DNA from: Candidatus Nitrosopumilus sp.
GTDB taxonomy: Archaea; Thermoproteota; Nitrososphaeria; Nitrososphaerales; Nitrosopumilaceae
Length of the DNA: 7,330 nt
Direction of reading: 5' to 3'
Assembly: GCA_029864805.1 (NCBI GenBank)
Contig: JAOTSS010000080.1
Coordinates: 1 to 7,330 of the forward strand
Under the pieces are notes generated by a model that did no database searches, was not told where the DNA came from, and saw only the letters and a list, made by a program, of their open reading frames with translations. Shown here in pieces: positions 1-6,542 of this stretch. The stretch's first letter is position 1. The number at the start of each line of letters is the position of its first letter. A program made the translations under genes and the position numbers.

Positions 1-1
1 A

Positions 2-412
2 AAGAAACAACCTGCAGGATTAGACTTGGCAAAGATGTTTGGTAATATTTTGATGAAGAGATCATTTGATTCAGTTGGTTCATGGCATGTCAAAGGATTG
101 TTCCTTGGTATGATGCACTTTCAAGACAAATACAACGAAGACTTGGAAAGACTACAAAGATGTGATATTCACTATCTCACTCCGGATCTTAGAATAGTCC
201 CATTTTGTGCATTCAATGTAATTCCAGAATGGTATAGGGATAGAATCCAAAAGAAATATTCTATCACTGTAGAGGAATGGGAAGAACGAGAAGGCGTCAA
301 GTTAGAAGATGGTCTGTATCGTGGTCTTATGAGACGTGGAGCAGGTGATGAACTTGCTGCTGGCTGTGCAAAAAGTCAGATGTTCCATGATGCAGCACAA
401 GCAACAATGTAA
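2..412 (+). CDS. Radical SAM protein, tetraether lipid synthase (Tes/MJ0619)-like, C-terminal part
   Basis: The 5' end of this gene lies outside the window: the frame is open from base 2 with no start needed, leaving about 136 C-terminal residues ending at TAA 410-412. The piece has the features I associate with the C-terminal region of COG1964/MJ0619 radical SAM enzymes: an HFQDKYNEDLERLQRC stretch, then an HYLTPDLRIVPFC segment whose two cysteines are probable iron-sulphur ligands, followed by a YRDRIQKKYS-like helix. The family member Tes joins two diether lipids through their phytanyl chain ends to make tetraether membrane lipids, the GDGT core that Thaumarchaeota are known for. The CxxxCxxC radical SAM motif is upstream and cannot be seen, so the family call rests on the tail alone. 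Another COG1964 paralogue with a different substrate is possible. The next gene lies 66 bases downstream behind its own TATA-like box, so this is probably the end of a separate transcript. Confidence 0.75.
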   Translation, partial: KKQPAGLDLAKMFGNILMKRSFDSVGSWHVKGLFLGMMHFQDKYNEDLERLQRCDIHYLTPDLRIVPFCAFNVIPEWYRDRIQKKYSITVEEWEEREGVKLEDGLYRGLMRRGAGDELAAGCAKSQMFHDAAQATM

Positions 413-416
413 ATCT

Positions 417-444
417 AATTTTTAAAAAATCCATTATTCTTTTT
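417..444 (+). terminator. Probable T-rich terminator after the radical SAM gene
   Basis: Just after the TAA at 410-412 there are T tracts at about 419-423 and 440-444 within a very AT-rich stretch. Archaeal intrinsic termination relies on T-rich tracts in the non-template strand and needs no stem-loop. No GC-rich hairpin is visible. The second tract is also the left half of a TATA-like palindrome, so the terminator and the next promoter may overlap. This rests on composition and position only. Confidence 0.35.
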
Positions 445-450
445 AAAAAG
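439..450 (+). promoter_or_regulatory. TATA-like box upstream of the STT3 gene
   Basis: Bases 439-450 form a perfect 12-base palindrome, CTTTTTAAAAAG, resembling the TTTAAA-core TATA boxes of Thaumarchaeota. Its centre is about 35 bases before the TTG start. With initiation about 26 bases downstream of the box centre, the transcript would begin near 470, giving a leader of about 8-12 bases. No Shine-Dalgarno sequence (GGAGGTGAT-like) lies between the box and the start, which fits a very short leader. The palindrome means the box gives no direction by itself; direction is taken from the downstream gene. Confidence 0.5.
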
Positions 451-478
451 AGTAATAACTATTCAGTCTCAAACAGAC

Positions 479-2629
479 TTGTTGATTAGACAATTCCAAT
501 TATTTAAAATAAAAAATCTTGATTTTAAGATAAATCATCTGTTAATAATTGGAATATTAATTCTAGCATTTTCTATTTCTTTTCTAATTCGTTATCAACC
601 TGCGGAATATGGGTTTGAATTAAATGAATTTGATCCTTTTTTTAATTTCCGTGCAACTCAATTTATTGTAGAAAACGGTCTTTCTGAATATTTTCAGTGG
701 CATGATGATATGAGCTGGTATCCAGAAGGACGTAATGTATCCGGAAGTTCACAAGTAATGTTACATATAACAACTGCAGTAACATATCAAATTTTTGGAG
801 GTGACTCTTCATTATATGATTTCACAATTTTATTTCCGGTAGTTGTTGGCTCATTAACGGTAGTCATAATTTTTTCACTAGTTAGAGTCTTGGGTGGAAC
901 TACTGCAGGTCTCTTTGCAGCGTTATTTTTTTCAGTATCTTTACCCGTTATATTGCGAGGAACTTTGGGCTGGTTCAAGTCTGAACCTCTCGGATTATTT
1001 TTTGGATTATTGGGATTGTGTTTCTTTCTGAGTGGTTTCAAATCTGAAAATAAAAAAATCGCTTTGGCCAAGGTCATTACTGGAGGAATCGTATTAGGTT
1101 TTGGACTTGCATCGTGGGGCGGAATCCAATTCTTTGTAATTCCTATAGGAATTTTTATTTTAGCAGTACCTTTTGTTAGAAAAGATTTTGGATTCCTAAT
1201 GCAAATAATTCCAGTTTTTACCATTTCCTTTTTATTTACAGCTACTATGTTTGAAAGACCTGGACCCAGTTTTGTTTTTGGACTTGGGGGTTTTTCCTTA
1301 ATTATTCCAACTTTGTTTTTGATAACATGCATATTTGTTCAAAAAATAAGTAAACCCAAAAATCAAATCAGAAATGGTTTATTTCTCTTATTTGTTGTTA
1401 TTATTATTGGTTCATTCTTGATCATGATCAATGTAGAATCTAATTTCTTACCTTTGCCTAGCTTCAGATATCTTAATGCTATTAATCCCTTTTTGACAAC
1501 AACAGATCCATTAGTTGATTCGGTTTCTGAACATGCTACTACCACCCTCCAACAATCTTTTTTCATGAATTCTGTTTTGATGATTTTTGCTGGTTTGGGT
1601 ATTTGGATAATTTTTAATAAAATCAAATCAAAATCCATGAATTATTTTTCAAATGATATGATGATATTTGTACTAATTTTTGCACTAACCGGATCGTATG
1701 TAAGCTCCGCTTTTGTAAGACTAGAACTTTTTGCCTCAATCTCTATAATCATTCTTTCTTCTATTGGTTTATCAATTCTTACAAGGGAAATAATGCACTA
1801 CAAAAAACTAATCCATCCAACTCAAGGTAATATGCTAAAGATTTCTTTTAGTATGATAATTGTTATTCTAATTATTATTCCCTTAACAGTTCCTGCAAAT
1901 GGAAATTGGATTACTTCTATTAATACTCCGCCAACAATTTTGAATGGTGGAACTGCATATAATGTTTCAACAAATGATTGGAAGGAAACCTTAGAATGGA
2001 TAAAGCTAAATACTCCCCCAAATTCGGTGATTGCCTCGTGGTGGGATTATGGCTATTGGATAACCACAATGTCTCAAAGAACTACTCTGGTAGATAATGC
2101 TACAATTAGTACATCACAAATTCAAAAAATAGCTGAAATATTTCTTAGCACTCCTAATGATGCATGGAAAATGCTTCAAGAAATGAAGAGCGACTATGTG
2201 GTAGTTTTTGTTGCTGGACAAAAATTGAACTTTCAAGATGAAAAATCTCTTTATACTCTATCTGGAGGAGGTGATGAATCAAAGAAACAATGGTTTATGC
2301 GTATAGTTGGCGTCCCACTAGAAAAATATCTCTATTCAGATGGAATTAGCGGAACCGATTATTTTTGGAATGAAACATTACTTGGTAAAATGTTTCCATT
2401 TTCTTTGGTAGGCTACATAAACCCAAATAACAACAATCAACAATCACTCGAATACATTCCTGGTTTTACTGCTGTATATACAGATAACATAAAATATCCT
2501 TCTGATGGTAATGGTCCATTTCGATTAGTCTATGCTTCATCATCTTTTACAGAACAAAAAATTGGACCAGTAATTGGAGTATTTGTCTATGAAGTTAACA
2601 AAGATTATTTATTGTATGGTAATGAATAG
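479..2629 (+). CDS. aglB: STT3/AglB oligosaccharyltransferase (dolichyl-phosphooligosaccharide-protein glycotransferase)
   Basis: This is the catalytic enzyme of archaeal N-glycosylation. It moves a preassembled glycan from a dolichol (di)phosphate carrier to Asn in Asn-X-Ser/Thr sequons on the outer face of the membrane. The 716 residues show the STT3 plan: TM1 at about 20-38; a large first outside loop with the first acidic motif E50-F-D52 and a WYPEGR segment (80-85); about 13 membrane spans to about residue 472; an outer loop with SVSEH (348-352; E351 is the catalytic loop-5 glutamate); a conserved membrane Arg414; then a soluble domain of about 240 residues. That domain carries WWDYG at 521-525 and a DK-type motif from D599 through K602 to I609, both sequon-binding elements. 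The second acidic motif (usually DxE/DxH/DxD) reads K167-S-E169, which is unusual. The start is TTG at 479 or the adjacent TTG at 482; the first internal ATG is residue 78, past TM1, so an ATG start is excluded. A glycosyltransferase follows 43 bases later, probably co-transcribed. The length matches the shorter archaeal AglB class. Confidence 0.95.
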   Translation: MLIRQFQLFKIKNLDFKINHLLIIGILILAFSISFLIRYQPAEYGFELNEFDPFFNFRATQFIVENGLSEYFQWHDDMSWYPEGRNVSGSSQVMLHITTAVTYQIFGGDSSLYDFTILFPVVVGSLTVVIIFSLVRVLGGTTAGLFAALFFSVSLPVILRGTLGWFKSEPLGLFFGLLGLCFFLSGFKSENKKIALAKVITGGIVLGFGLASWGGIQFFVIPIGIFILAVPFVRKDFGFLMQIIPVFTISFLFTATMFERPGPSFVFGLGGFSLIIPTLFLITCIFVQKISKPKNQIRNGLFLLFVVIIIGSFLIMINVESNFLPLPSFRYLNAINPFLTTTDPLVDSVSEHATTTLQQSFFMNSVLMIFAGLGIWIIFNKIKSKSMNYFSNDMMIFVLIFALTGSYVSSAFVRLELFASISIIILSSIGLSILTREIMHYKKLIHPTQGNMLKISFSMIIVILIIIPLTVPANGNWITSINTPPTILNGGTAYNVSTNDWKETLEWIKLNTPPNSVIASWWDYGYWITTMSQRTTLVDNATISTSQIQKIAEIFLSTPNDAWKMLQEMKSDYVVVFVAGQKLNFQDEKSLYTLSGGGDESKKQWFMRIVGVPLEKYLYSDGISGTDYFWNETLLGKMFPFSLVGYINPNNNNQQSLEYIPGFTAVYTDNIKYPSDGNGPFRLVYASSSFTEQKIGPVIGVFVYEVNKDYLLYGNE

Positions 2630-2672
2630 GTCAAGTCATACATGCTCAATCTAAATTTGCGTTGATGTTGAT

Positions 2673-3485
2673 TTGAATAACAGAAACAAAAAAGTTATTG
2701 TAATAATTCCTGCTAGAAATGAGAGTCAATTTTTAAACTTTACCTTAACAGCTCTAAAAAAACAAACTTTGACTCCATATAGAATAATCGTCGTTAATGA
2801 TGGATCTACCGATAACACTCATGACATTGCAAAAAAGTCTAATGTTGAAGTTATTGATCTTGATGATAGAGGATTTAGAGCTACTGGCCAACCGATTTTA
2901 GCATATGTAATTAACAAAGGATTAGAAAACATACTTGATAATGAATGCCAATACATTATGATACTTGGTGCTGATCATGTACTTCCACCTGATTATATGT
3001 CCAAACTTATTGCAATTATGGATGCAAATAGATCACTTGTTATCACATCTGGTATTATCAAAGGTGAATCCCAAAGAGACACCTCTCCTAGAGGTTCAGG
3101 CAGAATCATAAAATATGATTTTTGGAAAAAATTAGGATTACATTATCCTACTTGGTATGGATTTGAAAGTTATATTGTCTATAAGGCACTTATTGAGTCA
3201 TACAAAATCCAGGTTGTTAGAAATGCTGTTAGCTGGTCGCAAAGACCAACTGGAAAAACTACCAATTACAAAAGTTATGGTAAAGCAATGAGAGCATTAG
3301 GATATCATCCATTATATGCAATAGCCCGAATTACTTTGACAATTAAAAATAATCCAAAAGGCGCAATGAACATGTTTTTAGGTTATTTACATTTACGTGT
3401 TAAAAAATATGATATTGCATCAGATGTATGTAAATTTCAATTCAATGAAATTAAAATAAAAATAATGTCAAAATTTCATTTGTAA
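2673..3485 (+). CDS. Family 2 glycosyltransferase (GT-A fold), soluble
   Basis: This enzyme probably transfers a sugar from a nucleotide-sugar donor to a lipid-linked glycan on the cytoplasmic face. The donor and acceptor cannot be read from the sequence. The 270 residues start with the GT2 Rossmann-like strand and PARNES (13-18), then VVNDGSTDNT (40-49), which binds the nucleotide. The usual DxD metal motif is represented by ILGADH (97-102): D101 is present, but the preceding Asp of a typical DAD is Gly. E165 within WYGFES is a possible catalytic-base region. A DDRGFRATGQP stretch (64-74) is rich in charged residues and might contact the acceptor phosphate. No transmembrane segment is evident, so it is probably cytosolic or membrane-associated. 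The TTG start is the only sensible one: an in-frame stop lies at 2652-2654 and the first internal ATG is residue 96. No clear Shine-Dalgarno precedes it. It lies 43 bases after STT3 and 121 bases before the flippase, which supports a role in the N-glycan or another surface glycan. Confidence 0.87.
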   Translation: MNNRNKKVIVIIPARNESQFLNFTLTALKKQTLTPYRIIVVNDGSTDNTHDIAKKSNVEVIDLDDRGFRATGQPILAYVINKGLENILDNECQYIMILGADHVLPPDYMSKLIAIMDANRSLVITSGIIKGESQRDTSPRGSGRIIKYDFWKKLGLHYPTWYGFESYIVYKALIESYKIQVVRNAVSWSQRPTGKTTNYKSYGKAMRALGYHPLYAIARITLTIKNNPKGAMNMFLGYLHLRVKKYDIASDVCKFQFNEIKIKIMSKFHL

Positions 3486-3577
3486 AAGTTCTTAATATTT
3501 TTAAGTATTTCCAAATCTATTTCATTAAATCAACAAATTGAAAGTCTATCCAGTAAAACTAAAGATAATGAATTATG

Positions 3578-3584
3578 CTTAAAA
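3578..3584 (+). promoter_or_regulatory. TATA-like box upstream of the flippase gene
   Basis: The sequence CTTAAAA is centred 26 bases before the ATG at 3607, the spacing expected for a leaderless archaeal transcript. The surrounding 121-base gap (3486-3606) has no reading frame of note and no Shine-Dalgarno before the ATG. A second AT-rich patch at about 3491-3507 could be a T-rich terminator for the glycosyltransferase. If both are real, the flippase has its own promoter in addition to any readthrough from STT3. This is inference from spacing and composition. Confidence 0.4.
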
Positions 3585-3606
3585 CCTACATAATCAAGTA
3601 CCGATA

Positions 3607-5097
3607 ATGAACAACGTTAGAGTAACATATTCTGGACTAATAGCTTTTGTAGTAGCACTTTCTAGTGTATTTACTGGATTAATATTCACAACAATTGTCA
3701 CTCGTCAACTATCTGTTGAAGAATTCGGTACATGGTCTTTGATTGGAAATATTGTCACTTACTTCATAATTGGTGAAGGTATAATCACCTATTGGACAAT
3801 AAGACAGATAGCAAGAGGCGAAAAAATTGGCCGAACAACTGTCTATTCAAGTATTGTATATTCAATTTTATGCATTCCAATTTTCCTAGTAATTGTCTTT
3901 GTAATTGCAGATACTAGTAACGCAATTCTAAGCTCAATGATTTTAGCAACAGTTCTTGTACCAGTATATGTTATAAACAAAGGAATAACCACAATAAATC
4001 TTGGTACCAAACCTCAAGTTATCAGTTATGGCATAATAGCATTTGAAATATCAAAAATCCCCGCAGGTCTATCTTTTGTATATTTCCTTCAGATGGGTCT
4101 AGATGGAGCAATTTTTGCACTCTTGATTGCAAATATTCTAAAAATTAGCATTCAGGTTTTTCTTACTAGGGAAGATATCCGAAATAGATTCAATCTAGAT
4201 GTTGTTAAAAGATGGCTCAAAAACTCTTGGGTGTCAATATATTCAACATTTCCTGACATACTTCAGTGGTTAGATATTTTACTATATCCGATCATTACGG
4301 GTTCTATTGTTGGTCTTGCTTTCTTTAGTGTTTCAAATACAATAGCTTTCCTTACATATCACTCCAATCTAATTTCTCAAGGTCTTTATTCAAAATTACT
4401 TGGAGGCGGTAAATCTAGACATATGCAAGAAAACTTTGCACTTCTGTTATACTTTGCAATTCCATTATTGACCACATCCATAATTTTTTCCAAACCTATT
4501 CTTTTTTTGCTAAATCCAATATATCAGGAATCATCATTTGTTGTAATTTTACTTGCTTTTAAGACATTTTTCTTTACATTAGGTTTAACACTTCAAACTT
4601 CATTGTTAGCAATAGAAAAAATTGATTTGAAAGAAAATTCAACATTTTCTGAACTGGCAAAAAGCAAACTGATATTCATTCCTACAATCAGATACATAAA
4701 ACTAGGAATCTATCTTGCAGTTTTGATCATTCTGTTAGTCTTATTCTCATCCAAGAATTTACCTGAAAGTGAACTTGTAACAATATGGGCTGCCCTTTCT
4801 CTAATTGTCGAAGTTCCCTTCTTTATTTTTATAGTATTTTTAACAAAAAAACACATTCAATTCAAATTCCCAATCTCTAATTTCTTAAAATACTTGTTTG
4901 CATCCTTGGGATTGGCATCTATTTATTTTCTGACATCTAACTATCTGATAATATATGATGACAGTATTTTCAAATTCTTACCTCCATTACTTTTACAATT
5001 AACCCTTTGTGCTGCTGTTTATCTTGGGATCACTTACATCATTGATAAGAAAACCCGTCAATTATTCAAATCAGTAATATATGAACTTAGAAAATAA
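3607..5097 (+). CDS. Wzx-like flippase, MOP/MATE superfamily polysaccharide biosynthesis protein
   Basis: This is a 496-residue integral membrane protein of the MOP exporter superfamily (Wzx/RfbX-type), a group that translocates lipid-linked oligosaccharides across the membrane. It has about 12-14 predicted hydrophobic spans, among them 10-30, 44-62, 80-102, 108-126, 165-186, 276-302, 308-333, 365-381, 392-413, 425-446 and 456-478. The N-terminal pattern, a first helix followed by TRQLSVEEFGTWSLIGNI (32-49), is typical of the family: the short loop with L-[ST]-x-E-[ED]-[FY]-G before TM2. A polar loop at about 334-362 separates the two helical halves, and the C-terminus is short and basic. ATG at 3607 is chosen because it starts just before TM1 and lies 26 bases after a TATA-like box. 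Its position after STT3 and a GT2 enzyme suggests it delivers the glycan used by STT3, though it could serve another surface polymer. Substrate specificity cannot be predicted. Confidence 0.88.
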   Translation: MNNVRVTYSGLIAFVVALSSVFTGLIFTTIVTRQLSVEEFGTWSLIGNIVTYFIIGEGIITYWTIRQIARGEKIGRTTVYSSIVYSILCIPIFLVIVFVIADTSNAILSSMILATVLVPVYVINKGITTINLGTKPQVISYGIIAFEISKIPAGLSFVYFLQMGLDGAIFALLIANILKISIQVFLTREDIRNRFNLDVVKRWLKNSWVSIYSTFPDILQWLDILLYPIITGSIVGLAFFSVSNTIAFLTYHSNLISQGLYSKLLGGGKSRHMQENFALLLYFAIPLLTTSIIFSKPILFLLNPIYQESSFVVILLAFKTFFFTLGLTLQTSLLAIEKIDLKENSTFSELAKSKLIFIPTIRYIKLGIYLAVLIILLVLFSSKNLPESELVTIWAALSLIVEVPFFIFIVFLTKKHIQFKFPISNFLKYLFASLGLASIYFLTSNYLIIYDDSIFKFLPPLLLQLTLCAAVYLGITYIIDKKTRQLFKSVIYELRK

Positions 5098-5443
5098 TGA
5101 ATATCTCATTTTAAAATATTTGATTACAAAAGAATTTCTCAATAGTATTGGTTAACAAACTATGTACATCTTAGCAATGTTATATCTAAAAAATACATGT
5201 AGGATGCTGAAAATGGCAATTTTTAGATGAAGTTCATAAATTTCTGGAAAATCTACTAAAAATATTTCAAGATTTTATTGGGAGATATTGTATGATGCCC
5301 AATCGTTCATTGATTGATGAAGAGTTATTTTGACAAATTGATAAAATCAATAACTTGTTCTAGAAGAAAGTTAAAAATGCTTAATCAATCGCCAAAAATA
5401 TGTCCAGAGAAAATAATCATGCAATTCAAAATAGTGTTGAAAA
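5098..5443. other. Intergenic gap between convergent genes, no confident gene; possible decayed reading frame
   Basis: These 346 AT-rich bases lie between the ends of the flippase (+) and the isomerase (-). I see no tRNA or rRNA signature, no repeat array and no strong hairpin. T5 tracts that could end transcription occur at 5220-5224 on the + strand and at 5398-5394 and 5377-5373 on the - strand. In one + frame, codons are open from 5211 to 5330 (40 codons with protein-like composition, including LDEVHKFLENLL and MMPNRSLIDEELF), but there is no good start. That frame meets stops at 5331, 5361 and 5382, then is open again from 5385 to 5513. A 47-codon frame starting with ATG at 5317 and ending at 5460 is also open. 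None matches a family I recognise. A gene remnant is possible, but chance in AT-rich DNA is equally plausible. Confidence 0.5.
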
Positions 5444-6454
5444 TTACAAATTATTTTTAATAAAATTGATTGATTCTACAGGTGTTGGATCAATTCCTGA
5501 TAAGACTGCTTTGTAAATTGAAGCATAGTCTAAAAGATACACCAATCTCATTAATTTTGTTAAAATATTGCCTTCTCCTGAGAAAATTTCTCTATATTCT
5601 ATATTTCTTCCATCAAAAAATCTCTTTAAGATCTCCCATCTTTCTTTTGTCTTGATATAATCATCAGCACCTTCAATCATTATTGGAATGACACTACTTC
5701 GTTGTTCCCATGAAACAATACCATTGTGGGATGATTCAACCACATCTTCTGTTATTGCATGCATTTTTGTATTTTCTTGTAGTGAATTTTTGAATCTAAC
5801 TGCTGCCGCTTGTAATCCTGCAGGATAATAAATCAATGGAATTCCTGATATCCACTCTGCTAAATTCAATGCAGGATTATCTACTGTTAAATTTTCTGAA
5901 TTTATACTACTACTTAATTTCTTCATCTCGATAATTGATTCAGAAATCTCATTCGCAGGGATGGGTATTACAGGATTTAACACCTTTAACATAGAATACA
6001 AAAATCCAGTAAATGATCCCCTGGGAGAATGTACTTTAGGAATTTTTCTATACGCTATTTTTTTCTTCATACAAAATTTTTCCATTTCCCCTCCTGATGA
6101 AAAAGCGATGACTTTGCAATCTTGTCTACTTGCAGAATCTAGTATTGTCAAAGTTTCATCAGTGTTACCAGAAACGCTAGTAGTCACAACAAGAGTATCT
6201 GAATCAACAGTTTTTGGTAAAATATACCCTTTTACAATTGAAACATGAATATTTGTTTTCGATAAAATTGAGGAGAATACTGAACCAATAGCACCAGAAC
6301 CACCCATACCTGCGAAAACTATATGATCTATTCCTTGAAATTTCACTGCTTCTAACGATACATTATAGGATTCTTGTGCAATTTCAGGCCATCTATCGTA
6401 AACCTCATACATTTTTTGACTGTCAAATTTTTGTAATGTTGGCAAATCAAGCAA
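5444..6454 (-). CDS. Bifunctional phosphoglucose/phosphomannose isomerase (SIS-domain, archaeal type)
   Basis: This cytosolic enzyme interconverts fructose 6-phosphate with glucose 6-phosphate and with mannose 6-phosphate. It serves gluconeogenesis and supplies precursors for GDP-mannose and other nucleotide sugars. The 336 residues carry two SIS domains. The first has GMGGSGAIG (49-57) and a phosphate-binding SVSGNTDET (93-101), followed by HSPRGS (142-147) with R145. The second has RFKNSLQENTK (220-230) and ESSHNGIVSWE (240-250). E227 and H243 have the same spacing as the catalytic Glu and His described for the Pyrobaculum aerophilum enzyme. The C-terminus, GIDPTPVESINFIK, ends with the conserved Lys333. 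Length fits the family. The TTG at 6454 is the only start that keeps the N-terminal LPTLQKFDSQKMYEVYDRWPE segment, which resembles the family N-terminus; an in-frame stop lies just upstream at 6463-6461. ATG at 6412 (residue 15) is the alternative. It converges on the flippase and diverges from mtnA. Confidence 0.93.
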   Translation of the reverse strand: MLDLPTLQKFDSQKMYEVYDRWPEIAQESYNVSLEAVKFQGIDHIVFAGMGGSGAIGSVFSSILSKTNIHVSIVKGYILPKTVDSDTLVVTTSVSGNTDETLTILDSASRQDCKVIAFSSGGEMEKFCMKKKIAYRKIPKVHSPRGSFTGFLYSMLKVLNPVIPIPANEISESIIEMKKLSSSINSENLTVDNPALNLAEWISGIPLIYYPAGLQAAAVRFKNSLQENTKMHAITEDVVESSHNGIVSWEQRSSVIPIMIEGADDYIKTKERWEILKRFFDGRNIEYREIFSGEGNILTKLMRLVYLLDYASIYKAVLSGIDPTPVESINFIKNNL

Positions 6455-6455
6455 G

Positions 6456-6468
6456 TATTTTTAAAAAA
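6456..6468 (-). promoter_or_regulatory. TATA-like element immediately upstream of the isomerase TTG start
   Basis: Read on the - strand, bases 6468-6456 give TTTTTTAAAAATA, the best TATA-like match in the divergent gap. It nearly touches the TTG at 6454. If it is the working box, transcription would start near 6435, inside the annotated frame, and translation would begin at ATG 6412 with a leader of about 22 bases. A weaker TTATAT at 6484-6479 sits about 27 bases before the TTG and would fit a leaderless transcript from 6454. The sequence does not decide between them. Confidence 0.4.
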
Positions 6469-6510
6469 CCAGATGGGGATATAACATTTGATAAAAATTT
6501 CTTAGGTTGA

Positions 6511-6520
6511 TTTTAAATAT
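6511..6520 (+). promoter_or_regulatory. TATA box for mtnA, leaderless spacing
   Basis: The sequence TTTTAAATAT is centred about 27 bases before the A of the mtnA ATG at 6543, the expected distance from an archaeal TATA box to the transcription start. There is no Shine-Dalgarno between box and start, so the mRNA is probably leaderless or nearly so. The box is close to palindromic, so it might also work toward the divergent isomerase gene, with a leader of about 30 bases. Confidence 0.6.
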
Positions 6521-6542
6521 AGTTCTAAAAATTCTATCTTAA

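Noticed and set aside
787..1332. A 181-codon open frame on the - strand inside STT3
   Set aside because: It lies wholly antisense to a well-supported STT3 gene with intact family motifs, and its product is lysine- and proline-rich with no recognisable domain. It is a by-product of AT-rich hydrophobic coding sequence.
1363..1638. A 91-codon - strand frame inside STT3
   Set aside because: It is antisense to the region encoding the SVSEH loop of STT3 and shows no promoter or family feature.
5098..5443. tRNA, CRISPR or mobile-element remnant in the long gap
   Set aside because: No T-loop-like GTTCGA motif, no spaced direct repeats and no terminal inverted repeats with target duplication could be found by reading both strands.
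5470..6248. Two + strand frames (5470-5655 and 5961-6248) within the isomerase region
   Set aside because: Both are antisense to the isomerase, which has clear SIS and catalytic motifs over the same bases, and neither product resembles a known protein.
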